Below are positions 1-8,760 of a stretch of DNA of 64,000 nt, piece after piece. The DNA comes from Oscillospiraceae bacterium. GTDB lineage: Bacteria > Bacillota > Clostridia > Oscillospirales > Ruminococcaceae. Where the stretch lies: assembly GCA_031260665.1 (NCBI GenBank), contig JAISLD010000028.1, positions 1 to 64,000 on the forward strand, written 5' to 3'. Under the pieces are notes generated by a model. That model had not been told where the DNA came from. It saw only the letters and a program-made list of their open reading frames with translations, and did not search any database. The first letter of the stretch is position 1, and every line of letters begins with the position of its first letter. The translations under genes were made by a program, and so were the position numbers.

Positions 1-118
1 CGCCCACGCGGCGAAGCCGCGAAACGGCGTATCAGGACGGTTAAATCCGCTCCTGCGGAGCGGTAGCCGCTGAAAGCGGCTATAAAAACGCTTTAGCGTT
101 TTTAATTTAACCTACTAT
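1..118. repeat. Modular palindromic repeat element, copy A (may continue left of the window)
   Basis: An outer inverted repeat, GGTTAAAT at 39-46 and ATTTAACC at 105-112, encloses three short hairpins: 47-63 (CCGCTCC, loop TGC), 65-81 (AGCCGC, loop TGAAA) and 84-103 (AAAAACGC, loop TTTA). A further hairpin, CGCGGC-GAA-GCCGCG, lies at 7-21. Nearly the same sequence recurs in opposite orientation at about 47785-47880, where about 12 bases of the middle are missing. The element lies just upstream of the his operon promoter region. Its function is unknown. Confidence 0.85.
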
Positions 119-149
119 AAGTTGCCGATATTGGCAAGCAAGCACTGAT

Positions 150-181
150 TGATTAGCTAATCATCAGCTATACATTATACT
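150..181 (+). promoter_or_regulatory. Putative hisZ promoter with perfect 14-bp palindrome
   Basis: TGATTAGCTAATCA at 150-163 is a perfect palindrome, imperfectly extended by flanking CTGA/TCAG. A -10-like TATACT is at 176-181, 14 bases before the hisZ ATG. The -35 position, about 153-158, falls inside the palindrome and matches the consensus poorly. The arrangement would suit a repressor site overlapping the promoter, but that is inference. No T-box or his attenuator is visible. Confidence 0.45.
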
Positions 182-194
182 ACCACGAGATACA

Positions 195-1169
195 ATGAAC
201 ATCACCGACTTCACCACGCCCGAGGGCACACGGGACACGCTCCCCGATGTATGCGACCGACTGTCAACTCTGCAAAACAAGTTGGCGTCGTTCGCGGCGG
301 AACGCGGCTACGGCGAGATAAAGACGCCGGGGCTTGAGTTCTACGACTTGTTTTGCGGCAAATCAAAGCTGTTTCAGCAAGAGAGCCTCTACAAACTTAC
401 CGACTCACGGGGCAGGCTGCTTGTCCTCCGCCCGGACTCGACGCTGCCTGTGGCGCGTGCCGTTTGTTCGCGGCTTGGTTCGTTCAAGTTTCCGCTGAAG
501 CTGTTCTATCGGCAAACTATCTATCGTGCCAATCCAAAGATGAGCGGTCGTGACGATGAGATACGGCAGTTTGGCATAGAGATTATAGGCGAGGACCGCG
601 GCAAAGGCGACAGGCTCTCGCTGGAAGCGGCGTTTCGTATGCTTGACATCACGGGAATCAGCGATTTCCGTGTTGAGATTGGCGACAACACGTTCTTCCT
701 GTTTCTTACAAATAAGCTGAACCTTTCAGACGACGACACGGCAAACCTTGCCGCCTTGATTGAGCAGAAGAATTACAAAGAAGTGAGCGACTTTTTGTCC
801 CCTTTCAGCGAGAACCAATATGCAAGGGCGCTTGTTCAGCTGCCGAGGTTGTTCGGCGGTGTCAGCGTGTTTCACTCGGCAAAGAGCGCGTTTGTCGGGT
901 GTGGGCTTGACCCGAAACTGAGTGAGTTCAGCAAGTTGTTCGCGGAGATGAGCAAGGTTTACGGCGACCGTGTGACCGCCGACTTCGGTATGACGAGCAG
1001 GCACGGGTTCTACACAGGCACGGTGTTCCGCGCTTACGCGGCAGGTCACGGCAAGCCCGTGCTGTCGGGCGGCAGGTACGACACGCTTTACACTGAATTC
1101 GGCGCGGACTTGTCGGCAGTCGGCTTTGCCCTCAACATAGACGCGGTGGGAGAAATTCTTGACAGATAA
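195..1169 (+). CDS. hisZ: ATP phosphoribosyltransferase regulatory subunit HisZ
   Basis: HisZ is a histidyl-tRNA synthetase paralogue that lacks aminoacylation activity. It pairs with the short form of HisG to make the first, feedback-inhibited enzyme of histidine synthesis. The 324-residue protein has the class II synthetase-like core: the motif 2 region VLRPDSTLPVAR (about residues 77-88), RQFGIEIIG (about 124-132) and a C-terminal SGGRYDTLY. It has no anticodon-binding domain, unlike a true HisRS. It is the first gene of the his operon and overlaps hisG by 11 bases. The short-form hisG next door, which needs HisZ, supports the call over HisRS. Confidence 0.93.
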   Translation: MNITDFTTPEGTRDTLPDVCDRLSTLQNKLASFAAERGYGEIKTPGLEFYDLFCGKSKLFQQESLYKLTDSRGRLLVLRPDSTLPVARAVCSRLGSFKFPLKLFYRQTIYRANPKMSGRDDEIRQFGIEIIGEDRGKGDRLSLEAAFRMLDITGISDFRVEIGDNTFFLFLTNKLNLSDDDTANLAALIEQKNYKEVSDFLSPFSENQYARALVQLPRLFGGVSVFHSAKSAFVGCGLDPKLSEFSKLFAEMSKVYGDRVTADFGMTSRHGFYTGTVFRAYAAGHGKPVLSGGRYDTLYTEFGADLSAVGFALNIDAVGEILDR

Positions 1170-1797
1170 GATAAAAATTGCCTTGACTAAAGGCAGACTC
1201 GAGAAGCAGACGGCTGTCCTTCTTAAAAAAGCGGGCTTCGACACCGCGTCGCTTTCCGACAAAGGCAGGCGGCTGATTATACCGCTGTCCGACGACATCG
1301 ACATCGTTCTCGCGAAAGCCCCCGACGTGGTGACCTACGTTGAACACGGTGTCTGCGACATCGGTATCGCGGGTCGCGATATGCTGCTGGAACATCAAGG
1401 TCGGTACTACGAGATAGCGGACATCGGACTCGGCAAGTGCAGGTTCGCGCTCGCGGGGAAAAAGGGAGCGGATTTCTTCGGCAAACACGGCGTAAAAACA
1501 GTCGCGACGAAGTACCCCGTGGTTGCAAAGACTTACTTTGACAAGAAGCGAGTTGACGTCGACATCGTCCGCATCGAGGGTTCGGTTGAGCTTGCGCCGC
1601 TTCTTGGTCTTGCCGACGCGATAGTTGACATAGTGGAAACAGGCGCTACTCTCTATGAAAACGGGCTTGAGATATACGAGGACATTATCCCCGTGTCGGC
1701 ACGGGTTATCGCCAACACGGCGAGCCTGAAGCTGAAGAAACGCACCATTGAGGACTTTGTTTCAAGATTAGAAAAGGCGGCTCTTGACAATGATTAA
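1159..1797 (+). CDS. hisG: ATP phosphoribosyltransferase, short form (HisG)
   Basis: HisG condenses ATP with PRPP to phosphoribosyl-ATP, the committed step of histidine synthesis. At 212 residues it is the short form, without the C-terminal regulatory domain, so it depends on HisZ encoded immediately upstream. It begins KIALTKGRLEKQT and has the PRPP-binding segment IVDIVETGATLYENGL (about residues 155-170). The start is TTG at 1159, inside the end of hisZ. The 3' end overlaps hisD by up to 14 bases. Overlaps at both ends indicate translational coupling. Confidence 0.95.
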   Translation: MTDKIKIALTKGRLEKQTAVLLKKAGFDTASLSDKGRRLIIPLSDDIDIVLAKAPDVVTYVEHGVCDIGIAGRDMLLEHQGRYYEIADIGLGKCRFALAGKKGADFFGKHGVKTVATKYPVVAKTYFDKKRVDVDIVRIEGSVELAPLLGLADAIVDIVETGATLYENGLEIYEDIIPVSARVIANTASLKLKKRTIEDFVSRLEKAALDND

Positions 1798-3079
1798 AAC
1801 CTACAGAACAAACGATAACACAGCGGCAGGGTTTCTTGCGCGGCTTGGCGACCGTGCCGACGACGCGGCGTTCAATGTTGACGACAAAGTGAAAGAGATT
1901 ATCGCGGAGGTGCGAAGCGGCGGCGACAAAGCCGTGCTGTCGTTCACCGAGGCGTTTGACAAAGTGAAGCTTGATTCACTCGAGATACCGCGGGTTGATA
2001 TAGAAGCGGCACTTGAGAACTCCGACAAGGATTTTCTCGCGATTTTGTCGCACGCTATCACCAACATACGCGCTTTCCACGAAAAGCAAAAGCAAAACGG
2101 TTTTGCAATCACGAAAGACAACGGTTGCTTGCTTGGCCAGCGTGTTCGCGGCTTGGACCGCGTGGGGCTTTACGTCCCGGGCGGAACGGCGGCGTATCCC
2201 TCGTCTGTCGTCATGAACGCGATTCCCGCGAAAGTGGCGGGCGTGAAAGAACTGATTCTCGTCACACCTCCAAGCAAAAACGGCAAGCCAAACCCCGACA
2301 TCTTGGCGGCGGCGGCACTCTGCGGAGTGGACCGCGTGTTCCTTTGCGGTGGGGCGCAAGCTGTGGCGGCACTTGCCTACGGCACAGAGAGTGTGCCTAA
2401 AGTTTCAAAAATAGTCGGACCGGGCAACCGATATGTTGCGGCGGCGAAACGCTTGCTCTACGGTATCGTTGACATCGATATGGTCGCGGGACCGAGTGAG
2501 ATTGCGATAATCGCTGATAAAAACGCAAACCCGATTTACATCGCGGCTGACCTTATGTCACAAGCGGAACACGACGCTGCCGCTTCCGCCGTGCTGTTCA
2601 CTGACAGCGAGGAACTGGCGAAGCAAACGGCGGCTGAGCTTGAACGTGTCGTTCGGTTTCAACCTCGTTCTGACATTATAACCGCGAGCCTTGCCGCTTA
2701 CGGCGGCATAGTCGTCACGAAAGATGTTGACGAAACGATTCGGCTGGTCAATAACCTCGCCCCCGAACACCTTGAGGTGCTGATTGACAACCCCGTCCGT
2801 TATCTCGGCGCACTCGACAACGCGGGTTCGGTTTTTCTCGGTGAATACAGCCCGGAACCGCTTGGCGACTACTTTGCGGGACCAAACCACGTTCTGCCGA
2901 CTTGCGGCACGGCACGGTTCTTCTCGCCGCTGTCTGTTGACGCGTTCGTGAAGAAGTCGAGTTACATCTACTACACGAAAGACGCTTTGATGGACGATGC
3001 CGCCGAGATAATCGCGTTTGCGAAACGTGAGGGACTATATGCTCACGGCAACTCGATAGCGGCGCGTGTACACACTTGA
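1784..3079 (+). CDS. hisD: Histidinol dehydrogenase
   Basis: HisD catalyses the last two oxidations of the pathway, L-histidinol to L-histidine, using NAD and zinc. The 431-residue protein has all the family blocks: CGGAQAVAALAYGT, GPGNRYVAAAKR, MVAGPSEIAII, LMSQAEHD and PEHLEVL, plus GDYFAGPNHVLPT near the C terminus with conserved zinc and substrate residues. The frame opens at TTG 1784, and an ATG at 1790 is an equally good start. Either one overlaps the hisG stop. Length and motifs are ordinary. Confidence 0.96.
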   Translation: MTMIKTYRTNDNTAAGFLARLGDRADDAAFNVDDKVKEIIAEVRSGGDKAVLSFTEAFDKVKLDSLEIPRVDIEAALENSDKDFLAILSHAITNIRAFHEKQKQNGFAITKDNGCLLGQRVRGLDRVGLYVPGGTAAYPSSVVMNAIPAKVAGVKELILVTPPSKNGKPNPDILAAAALCGVDRVFLCGGAQAVAALAYGTESVPKVSKIVGPGNRYVAAAKRLLYGIVDIDMVAGPSEIAIIADKNANPIYIAADLMSQAEHDAAASAVLFTDSEELAKQTAAELERVVRFQPRSDIITASLAAYGGIVVTKDVDETIRLVNNLAPEHLEVLIDNPVRYLGALDNAGSVFLGEYSPEPLGDYFAGPNHVLPTCGTARFFSPLSVDAFVKKSSYIYYTKDALMDDAAEIIAFAKREGLYAHGNSIAARVHT

Positions 3080-3091
3080 GTAAACCTGCAA

Positions 3092-4135
3092 ATGTATAAT
3101 ATATCAAAAAAGTTAGAGAATCTTGTCCCTTACGACCCGATTGAGGGAGAATACCCGATACGCTTGGACGCGAACGAGAGTTTCATAGACAGTCCGTTCA
3201 CAGAAGAACAGCTGCGTGAAACACTGCTCGGTGTCAGCTTCAACCGCTACCCCGACCCCTACGCGGTGAAACTCTGCGCCGCTTTCGCTTCTTACTACGG
3301 GCTTGACGCGAAGAACGTGACAGCCGGCAACGGTTCCGATGAACTAATAGGCATTATCTGCTCGTCGCTTCTGATGAAAGGCGACCGTTTGCTCACTCTC
3401 ACGCCCGATTTCTCGATGTATCGCTTCTATACGGAGCTGTATGAGCTTGAGTCGCGGACACTGCCGAAAAACGACGACTTCTTGTTCAGTGCCGACTACC
3501 TCGTCAAGTATATCCGCGAGAACTTCATTCGCTGCGTGATACTCTCAAACCCGTGCAATCCCACGTCTGTCGGTGTGAGCGGAAAAGAACTGCTGAAGCT
3601 CGCGAAGCTGTCGAACGCGCTTGTCGTAATCGACGAGGCGTATATGGACTTTTGGAGCGAGAGCGAAAGCCTGCTCCCCTATGTGAACGACTACCCAAAC
3701 TTGATTGTGCTTCGCACCGCGTCAAAGGCGTGCGGCTCCGCCGCTTTGCGGCTTGGGTTCGCTGTCTGCGGCGACAAGCTGACGCGGCTCTTTCGTGCCG
3801 TCAAGGCGCCATACAACGTGAACGCCGTGTCACAGGCACTCGGTGAGGCGCTTTATGCAGACCGCAGTCGGCTGAAAGAAGCGGCGGCTGACATCAAGCA
3901 GTCGCTTGCCGACCTGAAAGCCGCGTTCACAGAGAAAAACTACGCGTTCGTCACACAAGTGTATGACACCAAGACAAACTTTCTTTATATCAAAACCAAT
4001 CAAGCGGACGAGGTGAGCGACCACTTGAAGCAAAGCGGCATTGTCGTTCGCCGATTCGACGGGTTTCTTCGTATCACCTGCGGTAGAGCCGACGAAAACG
4101 CCGCGCTTCTTCACTCGCTTGACGCTTACAAGTAA
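3092..4135 (+). CDS. hisC: Histidinol-phosphate aminotransferase
   Basis: HisC is a PLP enzyme that transaminates imidazole-acetol phosphate to histidinol phosphate. The 347-residue protein has the fold type I features: NGSDELIG (cofactor phosphate site), LSNPCNPTSVG, VIDEAYMDF with the PLP-contacting Asp, and the Schiff-base lysine in TASKACGSAALRLGF. It starts at ATG 3092, 12 bases after hisD, and is followed by hisB after 10 bases. Family members can accept other aromatic amino acids, but the operon context fixes the main role. Confidence 0.95.
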   Translation: MYNISKKLENLVPYDPIEGEYPIRLDANESFIDSPFTEEQLRETLLGVSFNRYPDPYAVKLCAAFASYYGLDAKNVTAGNGSDELIGIICSSLLMKGDRLLTLTPDFSMYRFYTELYELESRTLPKNDDFLFSADYLVKYIRENFIRCVILSNPCNPTSVGVSGKELLKLAKLSNALVVIDEAYMDFWSESESLLPYVNDYPNLIVLRTASKACGSAALRLGFAVCGDKLTRLFRAVKAPYNVNAVSQALGEALYADRSRLKEAAADIKQSLADLKAAFTEKNYAFVTQVYDTKTNFLYIKTNQADEVSDHLKQSGIVVRRFDGFLRITCGRADENAALLHSLDAYK

Positions 4136-4145
4136 AGGTAACACT

Positions 4146-4712
4146 ATGCCTACTCTGACACGAAAGACAAATGAAACCGACATCACCGCGACTTTTGACC
4201 TTTACGGCAAAGGTCAACGCGACATATCCACGGGGATTGGCTTCTTCGACCACATGCTTGGGTCGTTCGCCCTGCACGGTGGCTTTGACCTCACGCTTAA
4301 ATGTGACGGCGACCTCGGTGTAGACGCGCACCACACGGTCGAGGACGTCGGCATTGTGCTTGGCAAGCTGTTCTCCTCGGTTGACAAGGCAAAGATAACG
4401 CGTTTCGGCGAGGCGTTCGTTCCAATGGACGAGTCGCTGTCGTTTGCCGCCGTCGATGTGTCGGGCAGGGCGTTCCTCGTGCTTGACGCGGCGTTCACGA
4501 CAGAGAAATGCGGCGAGTTTGACACCTGCTTGACTGAGGAGTTCTTTCGCGCATTCGCTGTCAACGCGGGGATAACGCTTCATTTGAAGAACCTTTACGG
4601 CGCAAACGACCACCACAAGATTGAATCGCTATTCAAGGCGGCGGCGCACTCGCTTAAACGCGCACTCGTGAAAACAGACGGCGATGTGCTTTCAACCAAA
4701 GGCGTGTTGTGA
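4146..4712 (+). CDS. hisB: Imidazoleglycerol-phosphate dehydratase
   Basis: HisB dehydrates imidazole glycerol phosphate to imidazole acetol phosphate. The 188-residue protein is the monofunctional form, without a fused histidinol phosphatase. Manganese-binding histidine clusters are visible in FFDHMLGSFALHGG, DAHHTVEDVG and GANDHHKIESLFKAAA. The reading frame is open upstream to 4041. ATG 4146 is chosen because it follows an AAAGG Shine-Dalgarno and gives the normal N terminus. The stop is one base before hisH. A separate phosphatase must act in this pathway. Confidence 0.96.
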   Translation: MPTLTRKTNETDITATFDLYGKGQRDISTGIGFFDHMLGSFALHGGFDLTLKCDGDLGVDAHHTVEDVGIVLGKLFSSVDKAKITRFGEAFVPMDESLSFAAVDVSGRAFLVLDAAFTTEKCGEFDTCLTEEFFRAFAVNAGITLHLKNLYGANDHHKIESLFKAAAHSLKRALVKTDGDVLSTKGVL

Positions 4713-4713
4713 T

Positions 4714-5313
4714 ATGATAGCGATAGTTGATTACGGAATGGGCAACTTGTTCAGCCTGAAGAACGCGCTCGATTCAATCGGGGCGGACAGCGAAGTGACT
4801 TCAAACGCTGAACAAATAGCGAAAGCAGACAAAGTCATCTTGCCCGGAGTCGGCGCGTTTCCCGCGGCGATGAAACGGCTTGTTGACTCAAAGCTTGCGT
4901 TTGTACTGCAAGCCGAAGCGAAGCGAAAGCCGCTCCTCGGTATCTGCCTTGGCATGCAGCTGCTGTTTGACAGCAGCGATGAAGTCGAGCAGACAGCGGG
5001 GCTGTCGCTGCTTCGCGGCCACGTCAAGCTGATGACGCCGAGTGGCGGTCTTGACGTGCCGCATATGGGCTGGAACTCACTTGTCAAGGGGGCGCGTTCC
5101 TCCCTCACCGACTCGTTCAGCGAGGGGGACTTTGTCTATTTCGTTCACTCGTTTCTCGCTGACACAGACGATGAATATATCTCGGCTTATGCTGAATACG
5201 GCGGCAGAGTGCCCGCGATTGTGACAGACGGTGCGTATGTCACGGGGACGCAGTTTCACCCCGAAAAAAGCGGCGAAACTGGACTGACTATGCTGAAACA
5301 TTGGTGCTTTTGA
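4714..5313 (+). CDS. hisH: Imidazole glycerol phosphate synthase, glutaminase subunit HisH
   Basis: HisH releases ammonia from glutamine and channels it to HisF, which makes imidazole glycerol phosphate and AICAR. This 199-residue class I amidotransferase has the nucleophile Cys in LLGICLGMQLLF and the His/Glu pair in GTQFHPEKSG. The start MIAIVDYGMGN at 4714 is the family-typical N terminus. A frame extended to 4684 would run into hisB and is rejected. Its obligate partner HisF is not encoded in this window. Confidence 0.95.
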   Translation: MIAIVDYGMGNLFSLKNALDSIGADSEVTSNAEQIAKADKVILPGVGAFPAAMKRLVDSKLAFVLQAEAKRKPLLGICLGMQLLFDSSDEVEQTAGLSLLRGHVKLMTPSGGLDVPHMGWNSLVKGARSSLTDSFSEGDFVYFVHSFLADTDDEYISAYAEYGGRVPAIVTDGAYVTGTQFHPEKSGETGLTMLKHWCF

Positions 5314-5322
5314 GGTGACACT

Positions 5323-6057
5323 ATGATAATACTTCCAGCGATAGACTTAATCGGCGGCAAGTGCGTGCGGCTCACCAAAGGGGAGTTCGGCACCGAAGAA
5401 CGTGTCGCCGCTGATTACCTTGAAACCGCGCTTCAGTTCAAGTCGGCGGGCGCCGAGTATCTCCATATGGTTGACCTTGACGGCGCGAGAAGCGGCAAAC
5501 CCGAGAACAGCGACGTAATTCTTGATACGTTGGCTAATACAAAGCTGAAAATCGAAGTCGGTGGCGGCGTTCGTTCGCTTGACACGGTCGAGATGTATCT
5601 GTCGCGCGGGATAGACCGCGTCATTCTCGGTTCTGTCGCGGTCAAAGACCCACAGCTTGTGCGTGTCGCCGCAAAGGAGTTCGGCGACCGAATAGCGGTC
5701 GGGATTGACGCGAAAGGCGGCTTTGTCGCCACCGAAGGCTGGGAAGAGGACAGCGGCGTGCAGTTTGACACGCTTGCGCTGAAGATGTTTGACGCGGGGG
5801 TGAAGCACTTCATCTTCACCGACATTGAACGCGACGGCACACTCGAGGGAGTGAACATCAACCACACCAGACAGCTTCACGATAAGATAAGCGTGAAAGG
5901 CGGCACCGTGACGGCAAGCGGCGGCGTCCGTGATATAACCGACATCAAGGCGCTCGTGGGTATTGGCGTGTACGGCGCAATCTGCGGCAAGGCAATCTAT
6001 AAAGGCAAACTCGACTTGAAAGAAGCAATAGGCGTGGCGGCAGGCGAATATGCGTGA
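5323..6057 (+). CDS. hisA: ProFAR isomerase (HisA)
   Basis: HisA is a (beta/alpha)8-barrel isomerase that converts the aminoaldose ProFAR into the aminoketose PRFAR. The 244-residue protein starts IILPAIDLIGGKCVRL with the catalytic Asp. It has the half-barrel phosphate sites VGGGVRSLDTVEMYLSRGIDRVILGS and TASGGVRDITDIKAL, and the central GIDAKGG. GAGGTG precedes ATG 5323. The 3' end overlaps nadE by 8 bases. In most clusters hisF follows hisA; here nadE takes that place. HisF itself is excluded because this protein carries HisA-type residues at its N terminus. Confidence 0.93.
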   Translation: MIILPAIDLIGGKCVRLTKGEFGTEERVAADYLETALQFKSAGAEYLHMVDLDGARSGKPENSDVILDTLANTKLKIEVGGGVRSLDTVEMYLSRGIDRVILGSVAVKDPQLVRVAAKEFGDRIAVGIDAKGGFVATEGWEEDSGVQFDTLALKMFDAGVKHFIFTDIERDGTLEGVNINHTRQLHDKISVKGGTVTASGGVRDITDIKALVGIGVYGAICGKAIYKGKLDLKEAIGVAAGEYA

Positions 6058-8044
6058 CGGATTCATCACAGTCGCCGCTTGCACGCCGTTGCTTCACGTG
6101 GCTGACTGTGCCTACAACAGAGGCGAGATTATCCGTTTGGCGAAAGAAGCCGACAGAAGTCACGCACATATCATTCTGTTTCCTGAGCTATGTATCACGG
6201 GATACACCTGCGGCGACTTGTTCTTTCAGCGAACGCTGCTGGATAACGCGGCAACCTCGCTTGATACTATAAGACAAGCGACAGCTGACCTTGGCGGCGT
6301 GGTGGTGATTGGGCTTCCGTATCAGACAGGCGGCAAACTCTACAACGCGGCGGCGGTGCTTGCGGGCGGCGAGTTGGTCGGCATGGTGGCGAAAACCCAC
6401 CTGCCTAACTACAACGAGTTCTACGAGAAACGGTACTTCACGCCGTGTCCGAGTGATTCGCAAGATATAGGTCAAGCGGTGTTCTCACTTGAGGGAGTGC
6501 CGGGCTTCACGTTCGGCGTTGAGATATGCGAGGACTTGTGGGCGGCGGAGCCTGTCAGCACATCGCTTGCGCTATCGGGGGCGAACTTCATTGTCAATCT
6601 TTCAGCAGGAAACGAAACCGCGGGCAAGGCTGACTATCGCCGTATGCTTGTGACAAGCACATCGGCGCGGCTCATCTGCGGGTATGTTTACTCAGGGGCC
6701 GGTCAAGACGAAAGCACCTCTGACACTGTGTACTCGGGGCATAGGCTGATTGCCGAGAACGGCGTTTTGCTGAGTGACAGCGGCTTGTTCACCAACGGGA
6801 TAACTTACAGCGAGATTGACCTGCAGCGAATTGAGAGCGAACGAAGCAAGAATACGTCGTTCGTGATGAAGAACACGGTGCCGAGGCATAGCTTTTCTTT
6901 CTCCGGGATAAGAACCGATAAGACGAAGCTGACGAGATATGTCAGCCCGACTCCGTTTGTCCCTGAAACCACAGGCGAGCTATGCGGACGTGCCGAGGAA
7001 ATACTAAGTCTACAGGCGCACGGGCTGAAGAAGCGACTGCAGCACACAGGAATGAACGCGGTGGTCGGTGTAAGCGGCGGTCTTGACAGCACACTCGCGC
7101 TGCTTGTCACGGTGAAGGCGTTTGATTTGCTTGGCAAACCACGCAAAGACATAATCGCGGTCATTATGCCCTGCTTCGGCTCAAGCGAGCGGACGCAGCG
7201 GAACGCGAGAGCTCTTGCCGAGGCGGTTGGCGCTACGGTGCGTGTTATCGACATCAGCGACAGCGTGAAGCGGCACTTCGCCGACATAAATCACGACGAA
7301 CAACAGCACGACACGGTCTACGAGAACGCGCAGGCAAGAGAGCGAACGCAGGTGCTGTTTGATATCGCGAACGGTGAGAACAGCATTGTTATCGGCACGG
7401 GCGACTTATCAGAGTCGGCGCTTGGGTTTTGCACGTTTGGCGGCGACCACCTCTCGATGTACTGTGTCAACGCGGGCGTGCCTAAGACGCTCGTTCGTTA
7501 TCTTATTGAGTATATTCGTGACCACGCAACCGATTATGTGCTGTCTGTCGAGTTTCGTGTTCTTGGCGTCGCGGAAAGAATGTTTGGCGCGTTGCTACAC
7601 GATATCATTCACACTCCCGTCAGCCCCGAACTTCTGCCGAGTGACGGCGACAGAATCACGCAATGGACCGAAGACATAATCGGTCCGTATGAACTGCACG
7701 ACTTCTTTCTTTATTACGCGATACGGTTCTCGTTCTCACCACGAAAGGTGTTTCGTTTAGCGGAGTACGCGTTTCATAATGAATGCGAGTACAACCGCGG
7801 TATGATAAAGACGTGGCTTGGTGTGTTCTATCGGCGGTTCTTCGCGGCACAGTTCAAGCGAAACGCGGTGCCTGATTCGCCGAAGATTGGCTCTGTGTCG
7901 CTTTCGCCCCGTGCCGATTGGCGTATGCCGTCGGACGCGTCGGTGAATGAGTGGATGAAAGAGATAGACGAGTTGCCGACAAAAGACGGGAGATATTTTT
8001 TGGAAGAAGAGTCTGGGCTGTTGAAAGAGATAGACAAACTATGA
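6050..8044 (+). CDS. nadE: Glutamine-dependent NAD+ synthetase
   Basis: NadE makes NAD from deamido-NAD, ATP and ammonia taken from glutamine. The 664-residue two-domain form is present. The N-terminal nitrilase-type glutaminase has the triad Glu46 (LFPELCITGY), Lys115 (AKTHLPN) and Cys160 (GVEICEDLW). The C-terminal synthetase has the ATP-pyrophosphatase P-loop SGGLDS at about 342-347. It overlaps hisA by 8 bases and the next gene by 4 bases (ATGA), so it is coupled to the his operon. The link to histidine synthesis may simply be shared nucleotide demand; that is inference. Confidence 0.96.
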   Translation: MRDGFITVAACTPLLHVADCAYNRGEIIRLAKEADRSHAHIILFPELCITGYTCGDLFFQRTLLDNAATSLDTIRQATADLGGVVVIGLPYQTGGKLYNAAAVLAGGELVGMVAKTHLPNYNEFYEKRYFTPCPSDSQDIGQAVFSLEGVPGFTFGVEICEDLWAAEPVSTSLALSGANFIVNLSAGNETAGKADYRRMLVTSTSARLICGYVYSGAGQDESTSDTVYSGHRLIAENGVLLSDSGLFTNGITYSEIDLQRIESERSKNTSFVMKNTVPRHSFSFSGIRTDKTKLTRYVSPTPFVPETTGELCGRAEEILSLQAHGLKKRLQHTGMNAVVGVSGGLDSTLALLVTVKAFDLLGKPRKDIIAVIMPCFGSSERTQRNARALAEAVGATVRVIDISDSVKRHFADINHDEQQHDTVYENAQARERTQVLFDIANGENSIVIGTGDLSESALGFCTFGGDHLSMYCVNAGVPKTLVRYLIEYIRDHATDYVLSVEFRVLGVAERMFGALLHDIIHTPVSPELLPSDGDRITQWTEDIIGPYELHDFFLYYAIRFSFSPRKVFRLAEYAFHNECEYNRGMIKTWLGVFYRRFFAAQFKRNAVPDSPKIGSVSLSPRADWRMPSDASVNEWMKEIDELPTKDGRYFLEEESGLLKEIDKL

Positions 8045-8757
8045 CCGTGACTTACGACCTGCATATCCATTCCTGTCTGTCCCCTTGCGGCGACAACGAC
8101 AGCACACCGACCAACATCGCGGCACTCGGCGCAATGCTTGGACTTCAAGTTATGGCGCTCACCGACCACAACACAGCTCTCAACTGCCCCGCGTTCTTCG
8201 CGGCAGCGAAAGCAAACGGCGTTCTGCCGATTGCGGGAATGGAACTGACGACCGAAGAAGAAATTCACGCGGTCTGTTTGTTCGCGGAGCTTGAGGACGC
8301 GCTTCGTTTCAGCGAATACGTCTACGAACGGCTTTTCCCGATTGACAACGACCCCGAAGTCTACGGCGACCAACTGATAATGAACGAAAACGAAGAAGTC
8401 ATCGGCACAGTGCGGAAGTGCCTCATCAACGCCACGACTATCGACTTCTATTCGGCAAGCGGCATTGTGGCGGAGTTTGGCGGCGTGCTTTTCCCCGCTC
8501 ATATCGAGAGAAAAGCGTTCAGCCTAATCTCCTCACTCGGCTTTGTGCCCGACGACTGCGGCTTCAACACCGTTGAGATTCGCTCTCCTGCCGCTGTCGA
8601 GAACCTAAAGGCAACGCACCCGTACCTGAGCCGGTGTAGGATAATCCACGACAGCGACGCGCACACTCTCGAGAACCTTTCGACCGAGGGCCGAACCCTT
8701 GAACTGACTGAACTTTCCGCGAAAGCGGTTATAGAGCTTCTTAGGACAGGAATATAG
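8041..8757 (+). CDS. PHP-domain metal-dependent phosphoesterase
   Basis: This 238-residue protein has the PHP-domain metal ligands: DLHIHSCLSPCGD at the N terminus, LTDHN, GMELTTEEEIH, FPAHIER and a late HDSDAH. The family hydrolyses phosphoester bonds with two or three metal ions. The sequence resembles the PHP proteins found beside hydrogenase or complex I-like genes in Clostridia, and more distantly TrpH. ATG 8041 overlaps the nadE stop by 4 bases; a longer frame from 7951 lies inside nadE and is rejected. Because the operon has no recognisable histidinol-phosphate phosphatase and some of those enzymes are PHP proteins, such a role is possible but unproven. Confidence 0.85.
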   Translation: MTVTYDLHIHSCLSPCGDNDSTPTNIAALGAMLGLQVMALTDHNTALNCPAFFAAAKANGVLPIAGMELTTEEEIHAVCLFAELEDALRFSEYVYERLFPIDNDPEVYGDQLIMNENEEVIGTVRKCLINATTIDFYSASGIVAEFGGVLFPAHIERKAFSLISSLGFVPDDCGFNTVEIRSPAAVENLKATHPYLSRCRIIHDSDAHTLENLSTEGRTLELTELSAKAVIELLRTGI

Positions 8758-8760
8758 TAT

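Noticed and set aside
1-118. Reading the element as a T-box or his attenuator
   Set aside because: No specifier loop, T-box sequence or His-codon run is seen, and a near-copy lies before unrelated genes at 47 kb.
5347-6084. 245-codon minus-strand ORF opposite hisA
   Set aside because: High-GC third positions of hisA leave the antisense frame open; no protein features are seen.
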